In this document: in pieces, positions 15,906-29,900 of the stretch
How the letters are laid out: each line of letters starts with the position of its first letter
Numbering within the stretch: the first letter of the stretch is position 1
DNA from: Verrucomicrobia bacterium ADurb.Bin006
GTDB taxonomy: Bacteria; Verrucomicrobiota; Verrucomicrobiia; Limisphaerales; J093
Assembly (NCBI GenBank): GCA_002071485.1
Contig: MWFF01000182.1
Coordinates: forward strand, 1-64,000
Reading direction: 5' to 3'
DNA: 64,000 nt
Program-made: the position numbers and the translations under genes
The notes under the pieces: generated by a model
What the model saw: the letters and a program-made list of their open reading frames with translations, nothing else
What the model was told of the DNA's origin: nothing
Database searches by the model: none

Positions 15906-17110
15906 GTCGACAACGCGTTTCGCCGATCAAGCATTCCTGACTCTCGCCGCGATTCACCCGCCGCTGCCCAGATGCCGGGGATCGATCGCCCGCAGCCAGG
16001 GCAACATCCTCGAGGGCTCAGCCTGTCCTCGATCATGCGAAAACCGCGACGCCGGACCAGTGTCTGCCCGCAGCCTGAACACCGCGTGTCTTCCCAGTGG
16101 CCAACGCGTCCGGACAGGTTGCCCGCGTACACGAAACGAAGACCTTCGGCGACTCCCATCTCCGCCGCGCGCACAAGATCGCCCGCCTCCGTAGCGCGCG
16201 GTTCCTTCATGCGATAGTCCGGATGAAACGCCGTCACGTGCCACGGGATGTCCGGGCTCACGGAAACCAGGAAACGCGCCATCGCCCTCAGTTCAGCCTC
16301 CGTGTCGTTGAAGCCGGGCACCAGGAGCGTCACCACCTCGACCCAGATTCCACGGGCGTGCGCGTCGCGAATCGTTCCGATCACGCGCTCGAGCGTGCCG
16401 CCCAAAGACCGGTAGCGGCGGTCGTCAAACGTCTTCAGATCGATGTTCACCGCTTGCAGCCAAGGCTCAAGAAAATCAAGCGCCTCTCGGGTGGCATTGC
16501 CGTTCGAGACGAAACCGCACACCAGCCCCGCCGGACGCGCGCGCGCGAAGACCTCGGCCGCCCACTCGGACGTGATGAACGGCTCGTTGTAGCTCGACAC
16601 CATCAACCGCGCCCCCTGTCGTTGCGCAGCGCCCACCAACTCATCGGATGTGATTGGCTGGATGCGCGTCCCGGCCGACTCGTCTCGCAAGGCCTGACTC
16701 GTGATCCAGTTCTGGCAATAGGCGCAATGAAAGTCACAGCCAAACATCCCGAACGTGAGCGCGCCGCTGCCGGGAAGCAGATGATAAAACGGCTTTTTCT
16801 CGACCGGATCGCACGCCGCGCCCGAAACGTATCCGAACGGCACACGCAACTGACCGGCGCTGTTCAACCGCACCTTGCACACGCCCCGACGTCCCAAGCC
16901 AATCAGACAGCGATGTCCGCAGGCAAAACAGCGGACCTTCCCGCCCTCGGCACGCCAGAGAGACCCAACTGCCGTGTGCCGGTCCAGCGATTCCGCGAAT
17001 CGGCTCGATGCAGGGACCCATGACTGACCAGGCTCGTCCCGTGGGATTGGCATGGCCAAAGAATACTCCCCGCGCGGCATCCGGGCAAGATCGAGAGCCT
17101 TCACCAGCAA
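15902..17110 (-). CDS. amrS: AmmeMemoRadiSam radical SAM enzyme
   Basis: 402 residues. Radical SAM protein with the cluster motif CDFHCAYC (CxxxCxxC) near 125-132, preceded by the family signature EKKPFYHLLPGSGALTFG. An N-terminal CFACGHRCLIGLGRRGVC segment gives extra Cys residues characteristic of AmrS, and a CSGCGQ...CPGCG knuckle sits near the C-terminus. The product and substrate of the system are not established. Met20 (17053, MPIPRDEP) is an alternative start that would remove a weak N-terminal extension. First gene of the amrS-amrB-tatD-TRIC operon. Confidence 0.92.
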   Translation of the reverse strand: MLVKALDLARMPRGEYSLAMPIPRDEPGQSWVPASSRFAESLDRHTAVGSLWRAEGGKVRCFACGHRCLIGLGRRGVCKVRLNSAGQLRVPFGYVSGAACDPVEKKPFYHLLPGSGALTFGMFGCDFHCAYCQNWITSQALRDESAGTRIQPITSDELVGAAQRQGARLMVSSYNEPFITSEWAAEVFARARPAGLVCGFVSNGNATREALDFLEPWLQAVNIDLKTFDDRRYRSLGGTLERVIGTIRDAHARGIWVEVVTLLVPGFNDTEAELRAMARFLVSVSPDIPWHVTAFHPDYRMKEPRATEAGDLVRAAEMGVAEGLRFVYAGNLSGRVGHWEDTRCSGCGQTLVRRRGFRMIEDRLSPRGCCPGCGRSIPGIWAAAGESRRESGMLDRRNALST

Positions 17111-17265
17111 TGTGAAGAGTCACACTCGTGACTGGCTGGTCCGCGGCGGAGCCTCGCTGATCCGCACGCTTCGGACGCCGTCCGCGCAAAGGGCAGACCG
17201 AGCCCGCAAGAGCGTTGCGGGGCGGGTTGAAAATGCTCCAACTCCACACCCCACGCCGCTCATGA

Positions 17266-17967
17266 TTACGCGCGGCTCCGTCGCATCCAGACGCACCCGA
17301 CCAGGCCCAGAGCGACAACGAGAGCGCCGGCGGCCGGTTCGGGGATAGGGGCCTTGGTGTTGATCTGGAGGCGCCACGAGTCCAATTGCGCGTGGCCGCC
17401 AGCCGAAACATCCGCAATGTAAAGCAGCCATTCGCCTCTCGGGTCCATGCCCAGGAAGTCCAGCAGCGATGTGGTCCTCGGACTCTTGCTCGCAACATCA
17501 TTCGGATCGACCGCGCGTCCATCGGTCGCCCATATTCCCGAAAGGGGCCTGTCGAGCGCGACAGTGTGGTCGCCGAACAGCGCGTAGCGGTAGTCATGAA
17601 TGTCTGGCGCCATCACACTGTCGTCGAACGTCACAGTGATCCCGTTGTCGTCGTAGCCATACGCTCCGGCATCGGCGCGCCCCGGCCGATTCAACAGCAC
17701 GGCAAAGCCGGTCGTGGCTGCGCTCGAATGGCGGAGCGTGGCATACAAATCGCCGTTGAAGGCGCCGCCGCCCCCCGAACCGCTGATCGCCACGCTCAGT
17801 GTCAAGCCGGCGATCCGCGCCGAATCGCCCGCGTAGGTCCATCGGAACAGCGCGCCGCCGTTGTCCGGGATGAGACCGCCGCCCAATAAACCCGAGTCGA
17901 TCACGGCGCCGTGAGCGGCAACGACAGTCGCCAGACTGCAAACAAACGGAGACAGTGCATTCTTCAT
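17266..17967 (-). CDS. PEP-CTERM exported protein with a P-domain-like fold
   Basis: 233 residues. Signal peptide at the N-terminus (ALSPFVCSLATVVAAHGA). The body is beta-rich and ends with GEWLLYIADVSAGGHAQLDS followed by WRLQI, the pattern of proprotein-convertase P-domains. The C-terminus is a textbook PEP-CTERM tag: PEPAAGALVVALGLVGCVWM followed by RRSRA, which implies processing by an exosortase (none in this window). It begins only 22 bp after the stop of the giant gene and is likely co-transcribed with it. Confidence 0.85.
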   Translation of the reverse strand: MKNALSPFVCSLATVVAAHGAVIDSGLLGGGLIPDNGGALFRWTYAGDSARIAGLTLSVAISGSGGGGAFNGDLYATLRHSSAATTGFAVLLNRPGRADAGAYGYDDNGITVTFDDSVMAPDIHDYRYALFGDHTVALDRPLSGIWATDGRAVDPNDVASKSPRTTSLLDFLGMDPRGEWLLYIADVSAGGHAQLDSWRLQINTKAPIPEPAAGALVVALGLVGCVWMRRSRA

Positions 17968-17989
17968 AGGTCAGGAATCGCTTTCAGGT

Positions 17990-20900
17990 TTAGTGTGCGG
18001 ACAAATCGGCAGCCCGATAGAACGCCGTGCCCGCGGGCGGACTCGCGTCGGTGTAGCGGATCAGGCCGATCGAGTCGGCTTGGACCGTGTCGACGACTTC
18101 CCACACTGGATTGGCGAGGCTCGAGGCGCGTTCGATGGCGTACCAGCGACCCGGGATACCCACGAACTCGAGAACAACGGTCCCGTCGGGATTGGCGGAG
18201 AGCTTCAGTTCCGCGGCGATCGGGCCGTCGGACACCACCTGCACAAACACCCGGCCTTCACCCAGCCCTCCCTTGCCATCCGAGACAACGTATGTGAACT
18301 CGTCGGGCTCATTGCCGCTCGAGTCCGTCGGTTCGTAAAACACCCAGCCGCCAACAAGCCGGATGTTCGCCCCGTTCCGCGACACGGCCGAGACGCCCGT
18401 GAGGGTGAGCGGGTCGAATTCGGGATCGGCGTCGTTGGCCAGCAATTCGCTGACGGCGACCTTGACGCCTCGATCCAAAGGCCGCGTCACCAGGTCGTTG
18501 CCTGCCACTGGCGCGTCATTCACCGCTATCACCCGTGCCAGGAATGTGCGGCTCGCACTCGAGGACCCGTCGCTCACTGTCAGCGTCACCTGCGCCTCGC
18601 CGGACCGTCCGGGCTCGGGCGTGATCGCCAGCACCCGGTCGGCGCCGCTCCCACTCACCGCCAGTCCGGACAGCGGCAGCAATGTGAGGTTTGAGGACTG
18701 GACATTGATTCTGAGCGCGTCCAACGGCGTGTCCGGATCGCCGACCGCGAACGGCACGGCATGGGCCACCGTATCTTCGACCATGACCTGGTCCGCAATC
18801 TCCGACACGTGCGGCGCAGTGGTCTCGAAAGCGACCAAGGTGATTGCATCCGGGCTGACCGGAGCGGGCTCGAGGTTGCCCGCCGCGTCCTTGGCCCGGC
18901 TGTAGAAGGCGTAGGTATGGCCCATCTGCCCTGTGTACTGTCCGCCCGTAAACCGCGTGTTCGTCAGCCAGAGCGCGAACGGCCCTCCATTGTCGGACAC
19001 GTAGATATCGTAGGCCGCCACGGCCGAGCCGTCGGCGTCCTGGCCGGCCCAGGTGACGGCGAACGATAGGGCGCTCCGAGCCGGCAGTGGCTTCACGGCG
19101 CTGATCGGCGCGCTGATGTCCAGCGGCGGCAGTTCCTCGTAGATGAGGGTGTAAGTCACCGGCCCTGCAACGGCGTTGGCGTTGTAGTCGAACAGGTGCA
19201 GTATGTTCTCGCGCACCGGTTTCTTGCCCTGGCCGACAAACGTCCGATCAGTGACCCAGGCGTTGGCCACGCCCGTCACCCCATGCACATCCATCAGGAT
19301 GTCCCGATTCCCCTGCCTGACGCCGTGGAGCTTCATTTGGCCACCGGACGGCTCGGGCACGCGCAGATACACGAATCCAGGCGGCAGGCTCGCCGTCAAC
19401 TGCACGGTGGTGTCGGATGCGCTGGGCGGTCCGTCCGCAACACCGGCCGTGACCACGGCCACCTCGTTGGTCCGCCCGTCGCTCAGGTACACGCGATCCG
19501 GGTAATCCATCGGCGGATCGGGCAGATCGTTGACTAGGAAATCCGGGCGGCCGTCAGCGAACGGGGCGGGGGCGGCCACCATGTGGATCATCTCGTGAAT
19601 GCTGACGTCGTCGATGAGGGCCGTCTTCTTGCCGGCGATCGCATCGAGGTGCTCGAAGGTGACGCGATAGTCAATGAACAGGCCCTGAAGCGTCGAGCGC
19701 AGCAGCCACCGCCCAATCTTGGTTGCGCCCGGCTCGATGTTGCCCAAACTCACGGTCAGTGACGGCGTGAGGTTCTCCTCCTCGACTTGCGAGGCGATAA
19801 TCTCGAAGTCGATCAGGAGCCCCTTCTCGTTCTCGATGATCTGGGGCTGCGCCGAGGTGATGCGGAGGTTCTTGGCCACACCTTTGCCCCGGTTTTCGGC
19901 CAGCACCGCCAGCGAATACGGAATCGACGGCTCGATTTGCGGTGTGAAGGGGTCATCCGAGAACACGTCACGCTGGTGGAAATACTTGATGTACAACAGC
20001 GGGTCCGGATACACCGTGATCGGCACCGGCTGCAACGGCACAATGATCTGACGTCCGCCCTGCACGTACTTCAACGTGCCCCCCACCAGATATAACTTCG
20101 GCGACTCCGGCGCGGCCTCCCGCGTCGGAATCAGAATCCAGGACGCGCTCCATGTGCTCCTGGCCGCGGCCTCGCCCGTCCCATCCACCGGCGTGGTCGG
20201 CAGCCGGATCGCAAACACATCCCCCATGTCCTTGTAGTATTCATCGGTGATGTTCACCGCAACCTCGAGCGCTTCCAGCGGGATCGTGTCGCCGTTGACG
20301 ATCTCGAGCGTCGCGTTGAACGCGTTGCGCGTCAGAACCGCTTCCTGTTCGAGACGCAGCTTCACCTTCGCGCAAACGCCTTCGCCATCCATCAACTGCG
20401 CGCCGCCCCGCTTGCCCGGGCTCCCGCTGACGATCGCCGAGGCCGACTTGAGGGTCGCACGCGAGCGGCCCGAGAATTTGATCGGCGCGCCGCCGGACTT
20501 GGCGTGGAGCTGCTTGGCGGCCTCGGGTCCCAACTGCCGGGCAATCGCCGCGCGAACCGCGTCTTCAACGCCGGGGATCACCTCGGTCCGCAACGCATTC
20601 ATCAGACCGGCAGGGTCCGGTCCGCACGTCGACGGCAGCAAATAGACCTTTTCGATCGGCTTGCCTTCGGCGTCTTTGAACAGCGAGTAGGTCGTGCCCG
20701 CCAGCTTCACATAGGCCGAATAGTAGATGCCCTCGAAACAGGCCTCGGTCGTCATCGCCCCGTCTTTGTACTCGAATGAGATGTGGGCGCCGCCATTGAT
20801 GCTCCCGTTGATGGCCGCCACTTCCGCCTCCCCCTCGAGCGGCCCGGCCGTGTACGTGGCCGTCGCTTCGCCCATGACGCCACCGAAGAACCGCAGCGCG

Positions 20901-23900
20901 ACTTCGCCGCTGGCCGTTACTTCCAAACCGGAGAAGTTGCATCCACTCGAGACCTCGCCCGAAAGCGAGATGCTGCCCGTCGCCTGCAAGCCTATCTTGA
21001 ACTCGCCCGAGATGCTCGCTTCCACGCTGTCACCCATCGAGATCGTCGCCGAGGCATCCTTGCTGATGCCCGGACCGACCGACACCTCGAGCGAGGCGCC
21101 CGCGCCGCCGTACACCTCGATCCCCACGCTGCCGTCGTCCAGACAGCACGTGCGCGCCCCGCCGCTCGCCTCGATGTCCACCTCGGGCTGGACCAAGCCG
21201 CCCGTCTGGGCGGTGATGTAAGCCTCGATCGCCACGCCAATCGGCTCGAAGAAACTCGAAATGTCCACGGTCAGAATCTCTTCCGACTCGAACACTTCCG
21301 GATCGCACGGATCGCAGTTGACCGGAGGACTGAAGCTCACCGGCCCCGAGTAGTAGCTGCCGGGGCCGGCGGTCCCGCCCCCGGACACCGGTCCGCCGCC
21401 GCCGGTGTAGCCGCCCCACCCCCAACCGCTCCACCAGCCGGCCCCGCCAGACGAGCAGTCGCCATGCACATTCACCACGGGCAGGAGCACCCGATGCCAC
21501 TTCCGGTCCGGCCCGCAAATGAGGAACCAATCGAGGCCCGCTGTGATCGTGCAGGGCACACTGGCCAACTCCGCCCGAGCGCGACGATTGTCCGCCAGTC
21601 CCGCCGCGCGGCCTGGGCCGGGCTCGTGGTTCTCGATGGTCACAGGCACCTTGACCTCGCCCAGTGCCGGCACCAGGCCGACGTCTTCGACCAAGGGAGT
21701 GATCTTGTACCAAGGGTGCTCGCTGAACCGCAGCTTCGCCCCCTGAGCGGCCACCAAACCGCTGTTGCGGATCGTCAACAGGATTTGCTGAGTCGGCAGA
21801 GTATGCTCCGACATGTCGATGAACGGCGGATCAATCGTAATCACCGGCACCGGGACAAACGTCTCGAAGGTCGTCTCGATCGTGATCTTGGTCCGATCCT
21901 CAATCGCCGTGGGCACCACCGTCCAGTTGTACTCGACCGTCTGCCGGTAGAGGAACGCCACCACCGAGTTCACCTTCGCCGGCTCGATGAAGTGGACCTG
22001 GGAGTAGGTGCTGTGTTTGTCGGCCGTGACATGCACCTCGTAGTAGCCTTCGAGCACTTCGGTGAACTGAGCCACACCGCCCGCATCGGTCAGACCCGCA
22101 ACGACTTCCTGGCCCGTGTACGCGTCCCGCACGCTCACCGTGGCCCCCGCCACCCTAGGCGAACCTTCGGCGTAATACGTGTACTCGTCCTCGACGACCA
22201 CCCAGAGATCGCCCTTGCCGTCGGTGACATACCGGAACTCGAACGGCACCGACATGCCGTACTGGGTATTGCCGACACCGATCGCGCCGCGATAGGGCGC
22301 CCCCGGCGTCAAACCGTCATCGACGGTCGGCTTGAGCACGATCATGAGCGATGTCGCCTCGCCGGGCGCCAACGAGTCCAGGCGCGTTGCCGTTGCGGAG
22401 AGCCACGGCAGGGGCGGCAACTGGACATCGAGCGGGCCGGTCGCCTCGCCCCCGTCGTTGCGCAACTGCAACTCGATAGTCGTCTGCACGCCGGGCTTCA
22501 TCGCCGCCACTAGCGAGCCGGGCGTCGCCACCAACCGCGGCTTCAAATCGACCACCTGCACGCTCACCGGAATCGTCAGCGTCGCCCCTTCCACCGTACT
22601 CACCTGAAGCAGGACCGTGCCGCTGATGTACGATGCATCGTTGGCGCGCACCGTGAGAGTCAGCGTGCGCGACCCAAGGGCCGGCAGCGTCGACGCATCG
22701 TCCAAGTCCGCCGTGACATTGGCATTGGGCACATTGGGCAGGTTGCTGCTCGCCGTCACAATCAGGCCGTTCAGCGGCACATCGCCGAGATTGGCGATCT
22801 GAATTGTCTGGGTTGCGCTCGCCCCCTCGACGACCTGAATCGTGGCCGGCGACGGCTCGGCCTTCATCCCCAGCAACGTGAAACCGTCCTGCGGCTCGGC
22901 GGTCGCCATACCGGGATGCTCTGCGCCCACCTCGTACACGCCCGCCTCGGTCGGGAACGGCTTGAACGAGATGCTGTATTGCCCCAGATTGTTGCACATG
23001 GCCGAGAAGACACGCAGCGTCCCCTGCACGCCAATGTGGATATTCACCCGCGCGAACGGCACGGGCTGTCCAGTCTCGCGGTGGAGCGCCTGGCCCCGCA
23101 AAGGCACTTCAGTCCCTGCCAGGGCAATCTTCTTGCCCTGACTCGGATCCACGGGCAAATCGACCACGACGGTGGCGCGATAGGTCGGATTCACCACGAT
23201 CGGAACCGAGATGGCCGTGTTGTTGTCCTCCAACAACTCGCCAACCTGGTTGTCGGCATCCGTGACTGCAATCAACCAGTACTGGCCCGTGTCCCGGGGC
23301 AGGTAGAACGACTGGACGACCTCGAAAAACTGTCCGGGCGGCACATTGTTCGGGAAAACATATTGCCCCAGAAACTTGTCGCTGCCCACCAGCGGGTCAC
23401 TCGACAGGAACAGCCGCTGGACAAACGAACGCCCGGCGCCCGTGTCGGTTGTGCCCTGATTGCGCACGCGATAGGTCGCCTGAACGATCTGTTCCGAGCC
23501 GCCCGTTCCAGGCACGTGTATGAACTCCACCGCCAAATCCGGCAAATCGGTGTCGGTCACCACGATCGTATCCGCACCGCTCGTGAAATCGGCGGCTGCG
23601 GCAGTGAGTTTCACAGCCTTGTTCCCGTCCGTGATGCCGTCATCCAAGCTCTCGATCGCAAAGCCCACCTCGACCTCGCCCTTGGGAATCGTGACGGTGG
23701 CCGGCACCGCGATCTCACCCGGCACATCGACGCTGAGCGTCACATCGAGAGCCTCGGTAGGCGGCGTATTCCGGGATACAACGCCCATGGCGGCTTCGGC
23801 CAATCCCTCGGCCACCACATCCGGCGCGATCGCCACGGTCAGCGTCGGCCCGTCGTTGTCGGTCACCGTCAGATGCGCCGCAGTGCCGTTGGCAAACGGC

Positions 23901-26900
23901 GCGCCCCGGAGCAGGATAACAGGCTGGATGGTGACGGTCTGCGGCCCATCCACCACATCATCATCGACCGCGGCCACGGGGAAGGAAATCGAGTCCGCGT
24001 TGGCTGGAATCGTGAGCGTGCCGGGCACGAGGACTTCGGTCGCATCGCTGTTCTGGAGAGCGATGTTCAGTGCCCGATCGCTGACGGGCGAACGGCTCAG
24101 CGTCCCCATCGTCGCGTTCGCTCCCGCCCCCTCGCTGATCTCGCTCTGGGCGAAAGTCAGGCTGACCGCGGGCAGGTCGTTGTCGATCACCTTGACGCTC
24201 TTTGTGTCGCCCACCGCGCCCACCGCGCTTACGGTAAGCTCATACCCGGTGTCGCTCTCGATCTGCGTGTCCTCGACCGCCGCAATCCGGAACGTCGCCT
24301 GATCCTCGTCTGCTGGGATCGTAACGCTGGCGGGGGCGGTGAGTTGAGACGGACTCGAGCTCCCGATGGTCACCATCAGCGGCGTGGGCAGAGCGGCGTC
24401 ACGCTTGACCGTCGCGTTGGCCGTCTGGCCTTCGCCCAGAGTGGCCGGCAGGATCAGGGTCAACACCGGCTGGTTGACATCCGTCACGGTCACAGTCGCT
24501 GCCGCGTCGGCAAACCCGCTCGCCTTCGCGTTCAACGCCACCAACTGATCGCCATCCGCCACGCCGTCCTTCTGCGGGGTCCCATTGAAATAGGCCGCCG
24601 CCTGCCCACTCGCGATTTCCACTGTCGGCGGCACCGTCAACTCGGTCGTGTCGCTGCTGCTCAGGTTCACGGTCAGAGCGGCGTCGCGGCTCCCGTTGCG
24701 GCTGACGGTGAACCCGAGCGTGTTGGCGCTCTCGGGCACCCGGGCCGAGCTGGCTGTCAAACGCAGGCGCAGCGGCACGTTCACCGGCGTCATCCCCAGC
24801 GCCGTGTTGTCAGCCTCGTTCGACTCGATCACGTTCCCGCCGCGATCCGTCGTCACCACCGCGTACAGCAGGCCGGCAGGCCCATCCAGCGGAATGGTGA
24901 CCTGGGCGGACCGCTCCACCACGGCGCCCATCGCCAGCGTGCCGAGGAAATCCACGGTGGCAAACGTCTGATCGTTGCCGATGAGATTGTCCGTCGACAG
25001 CGCAACGGTTTCCGACCATGAGCCGGTCAGGTCGGCTGCGCCCGCGTTCCGAGTCTTCCACGTGACAGTGAATGCCTCGCCGGGAGCCGCGGTCGCCGGC
25101 ACCGCGATGTCTTCGACAACCAGGTTCGGGCGCGCCTGCGCAGTCAGCGTGATCGGGACGGGCGCGCTCCAGTTGTTGTTCTCGTTCGACTCGGTCACAA
25201 CCCCGTACCCGTCGGTGCGCACGAGCAGATAATGCGTGCCGTCGGCGAACCCGGTCGCCGGCAACGTCACGTTCACGGTCAGATTCGCGGTGCTGGCGCC
25301 CGGCCCCAGCGGCGAGGCGTCGCCCGACGGGCGCGCGGCCAGGAGAACATTGTTGGCGCCGGCGGGGACCCCGTCGCGGGAGAAGTAGATCGCATCGTGC
25401 CATGCCCCATTGGCGGATCCATTGCCCGCATTGCGGAGTCGGAACATGAGCGGAATCACCTGGCCGAACTGGGCCGTGGCGGGTGCCGCCGCGCTGATCA
25501 CCTCGAGGTCGGGCGCCCTCAGATCGAGCGGCGTGTCGCTCACGGCGGTATTGTCTGTTTCATCGGACTCGCCGATGGCGCCGCCGACGTCTGTTCTTAC
25601 CACCAGATAACGATTGCCCGGCAGACCGGCCGGCAGCGTCACAGTGGCGGTGCGCACAACACTCGCCCCCGCCTCGAGCGTGTCGGTGTGCTCGACGTCT
25701 CGAAGGACGTCGAGTGCGCCGCTGCCGTCCGGAGCCGTCCCGAGCCAGAGCCGATCGCGCCACGATGCGGCGAACGTGTCGCCGTCTCCCTCGTTCCGAA
25801 CCGTCCATTCGACTTCAACATCCTGGCCGCCCTCGCCCGCCGCCGGCAAACCCGTCACGGTCACTGTCAGATTGGGCACGTCGAGGTCGATGACGTCGCT
25901 GTAGCGGTCATTGAGGTCTTCAGACTTCTCACCCACCTGGTTCAAAGCGTCGGTTCGCACCAGGATGTACCGGGAACCGCTGGGACCGGCGGGGAGGCTG
26001 ACCTCGACCGTCTGCTCGATCGAACCGCCGTTGGCAGCCAATGCGGACGTCTGCGGCACGGCGGTCAGATAGTGCAGGTCGGTGCCGTCGACCCTCGTGC
26101 TCCAATACAAGTGATCAGACCATGCGCTGGAAGTGGCGGCGTCGCCCTGGTTCACCACGGTATAGGTCACCTCGAACGGCTGATCCGCATCAGCGCGTTC
26201 GGGCGTCACGATGGCCGTCACGGCGAGGTCCGGATAAGGCGCAAGAGTCGAGGCGCGCGTGACGGCGGAGGCGTTGTTGGCCTCCGCGGTGGCCTGCGGG
26301 TTGAACTCGGCGATCTGGTTCGCCTCGTCGCATGTCACCTTGAATTCAATGTTCCCAACCCCCGGCTGCAAGTGCGGCAACTGGAAGGCGTAGGATCGTG
26401 CGAACGAGGCGCCGGGTCCGAGGTCGCCGTCGGCCTGGGCGTTGTGTTGGATCGTGCCATCGTGCAACGTCTGTCCGCTGGTGGTGTTGCGCACGACAAT
26501 CCGATCGCGCCACGAACCTGAGGTGGGGCGATTTCCCAAGTTGCTGTCTTGCCAGGCAATGGTCACATTCTGGCCCGAGAACAACGCCCCCGCCGGTTCG
26601 ACGCGAAGACTCACAACCACGAGATCCACCACCACATCGAGCGGCACCGCCGCCTGATTGTTGCCCTCCGCGCTGGCATGGCTGAAGGCGTCGAACTCGA
26701 ACAAAGCGTCGTCCGAATCGGTTACGACACGCACTTCGTAACCGCCAGCCGCGGGCAATGGCAGGGTTGCGGACCGCGCCGCGGTCTCGCCTGGACCGAG
26801 GTCGCCGGCGATCGCCAGCTCCGTCCGATATTCGACAACCCCCGTCACGACATTGCGCAACAGCACGGATTCCACAACCCCCCCTCGAGCGGCCCCGTCT

Positions 26901-29900
26901 CCGCGGTTGGCGGTCGTCCATTCCACCTCGATGCTACCTCCCGCGAGCCCCGCGCTCAGATTCTCGACCCTGAGGTCGGAATAGGCCGCTCGAGTGACTG
27001 CGAAGGTGGTGTCGGAGACGGTCACGTTGTCCGCCTCGAGGATGAACTCGGCGATGGCGTTGCCGGCGTCGGTCATGACGATGGTGTAGAACTCGCCTTC
27101 GATGCCCTCCGGCAGGCTCACCGTCTGGCTGACGGTGTACTCATCGAGCGATTCGAGCGCGCCGCTATGCGGGAACACCGCCAACTCAATGTCATTCAGG
27201 TCACCGTAAACAGCATCAGGCGAAATCACCAACCGGTCGGTCCAGGTGGCGCCCACGGTCCCCAATCCACCCACGTTCTTCACGGTGAAAGAAACAGCCA
27301 CCGGATCGCCGCTTTCGAGACCGCTGCCCGACGGCGGCAGAAGACTGGTCACCTGCAGGTTCGGGAAAGCGACGCTGCCCGTGGGCATCACCTGCGTTTC
27401 GAGCACGTACCACTGCAGCAGACCGCCCTGGTTCGCCCCGCCTCGAACAACAGCATAGTAGCGGCCCGTGGTGTTGATACGCACCTCCGCAACCGAATCG
27501 AAGGGGCGTCCGCCCGGTGCTTCGACGACGTAGCCGTTGGCTGCATCGTGGAGGCTCACCACAGGCGCCAAGGTGCTGCCAGCGAAGAGCCGGGCGTTCA
27601 GGAACACCGTCTGGCCGCTCTCCAAAGTGCCCAAGTCGAAGTAGTCCAGATCTCCCGCCGTCCGGATGTAACCGACCGCGGCACCGCTCCTGGTGCCCCC
27701 GCCGCCGGTCAACGCCAGCGCCGACGCACTCCCGACCGAGCCGTTCTCCTCGTCCTCTTGCGCCACCTCCGGCGGCGTGAGCACCACCCGAATCTGGTAT
27801 TCGCCCTGGTAATCGTGGTTGTAGCTCACCCGCACAAGATAGGTGCCGTCCCGCGGAATGGTGATCATACCCGATTGCCCCCAGCCGCGATAGTCCGGGT
27901 AGAAACCCTGGAGGTCCTGGCCGTCGATGGCTTCGATAAGGTAGTACAACTGGCTGGCGTTGGGCCGGCCCGGCACCTCCACCCCCACGACCAACCGCTC
28001 ACCCGCTTTTGCGCTGAAGCTCCAGTAATCGTAATCGCCGGTGTTGCTCAGGTTGCCTTGACCCGCCGCAACCCGCACGCCATGCCCCACTGGATCGAAG
28101 GCCAGCCATTCGGTGTCGTTGCCAAGAAACACGCTGACCGTGTTGTTGCCGAAGTTCGCCGTGGCGATGTCCATCCGCCCGTCGTTGTTCCAATCGCCCG
28201 CCACCGAACTGATCGCGTTGCCGCCCGCCGGGTAGCTCACCGGGGCGCCGAACGTTCCGTCGCCCTTGTTGAAGATCACACCCAGTTGGCTGTTCCCGTA
28301 GTTGGACGCAAGCAAATCGGGCAGGCCGTCCGCGTTCAGATCAGCCGCGACGACGTGGTACGGATTCGATCCGCCGCTGGCATAATCGACCCTCGGCCCA
28401 AAGGTCCCGTCACCCGCACCCTTGAGCAGACTGACGGTCGAGCCCGAGTGATTGGCCACCGCCAGGTCCAAATGCCCGTCGCCGTCGAAATCGCCCACAG
28501 CCACCGCGTAAGGGCCGTTCGGCGTGGGATACTTCGCCGGAGCCGCAAAAGCGCCCAGGCCGTCGCCCAGCAGCACGCTCACGGTGTTCTCGTTGAGATT
28601 CACAACGGCGAGGTCCAGCGAGTCATTAGCGTCAAACCGGCCTGCGGCCAACCGCGCGGCGCCATCGCCCGACCTGTACGCCATAGGAATCGCGAACGTC
28701 CCGTCTCCGTTGCCGCAGAAGACGGTCACGTTGCCGCTGCCCCGGTTCGCCGTCGCCAGGTCGGCGTGGCCGTCTCCGTTGAAATCCGCGACAATGATCC
28801 CGTTGGGCTTCGATCCAACGGACAGAACCGCGGCATCGCCGAATGTCCCGTCGCCAACCCCCAGCCGCACAGTCACGCTGCCGCCGCTGTAATTCGCCAC
28901 GGCTAAATCCAAATAGTCGTCATCGTTCAGGTACCCGAGCGCCAGGGCCACCGGATTGTTCCCCGCGCCGTAATTCACGGCGCCGCGGAACGTCCCGTCC
29001 CCATTCCCAAGCAGAACACTGGCGTTGTTCGAGCCCCAATTGGCGAGGACCAGGTCCTGATTGCCATCCGCATCGAGATCGCCTGCGGCTATCCCGTAAG
29101 GATTGCTGCCGACGCCGAAAGCGGCTGTGCCCACGAAGGACCCGTCAAAGGCGCCGTCCGCGTTTTGGCTCAATGACGTTGCGGTGGCGGCGCTGCCGTT
29201 GTTGCGGCCTTCAATCACAAAACCAGGCGGCGGCTGTATGACAAACGACCTCGTATAGGCCGCGGCCAAGCCGTTGCCGTTGCGGTCTTGAACATCCACC
29301 TGGATTCTGAACCGGTACGCCCCAGCCTGCAGGGGCCCATCTGTTACCGAGTAGCTCGCGCTCAGTCCACTGGCATACGCAGGGCTTGTTGTCACCGCGT
29401 AAAGAGCATCGTCCTCGTTGTCAAAAACCCCATCCAACCCCGCGCTCCGCAGTTCGTAGTTGGCCGCCTCGTTCACCGTCCCGGCGAGCATGTCCTCGCT
29501 GAATCTCACCGTGAAACGATCCACCACACCCGATCCTGTCGTCCCCTCGCCCGGCAGACTGCACGACACAATCGTCGGCGCCACACTGTCCTCCAACTCG
29601 ATCCCCAGCACATACTGCGCAAGCAATCCGGCATTGGCCGTCGCCAGGACGCGCGCGTAATAGGTGCCATTCACCGCCACATCGTGTGTCAGCGAGGCCG
29701 GGCTGCCCACCTCCTCCGCCACCTTCGTCCCGTCCGCCAGAAAGATGGCCAACGTCCAGGAGAGGCTGCTCGATGCCGGCCTGGTGAGGGCCAGCGCGAT
29801 CCGCGTCCCGACAGTCTGGTTGCCGAGCAGGTAATAATCGCCATTGGGATCTCCGACGCCGATGTACCCATGAACTCGGCCCGCCTGTTTCCCCCCCGCC

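Noticed and set aside
20783-28906. Several plus-strand frames of 576-785 codons opposite the giant gene
   Set aside because: Antisense of a codon-biased GC-rich gene; Arg/His-rich translations without motifs or signal peptides.
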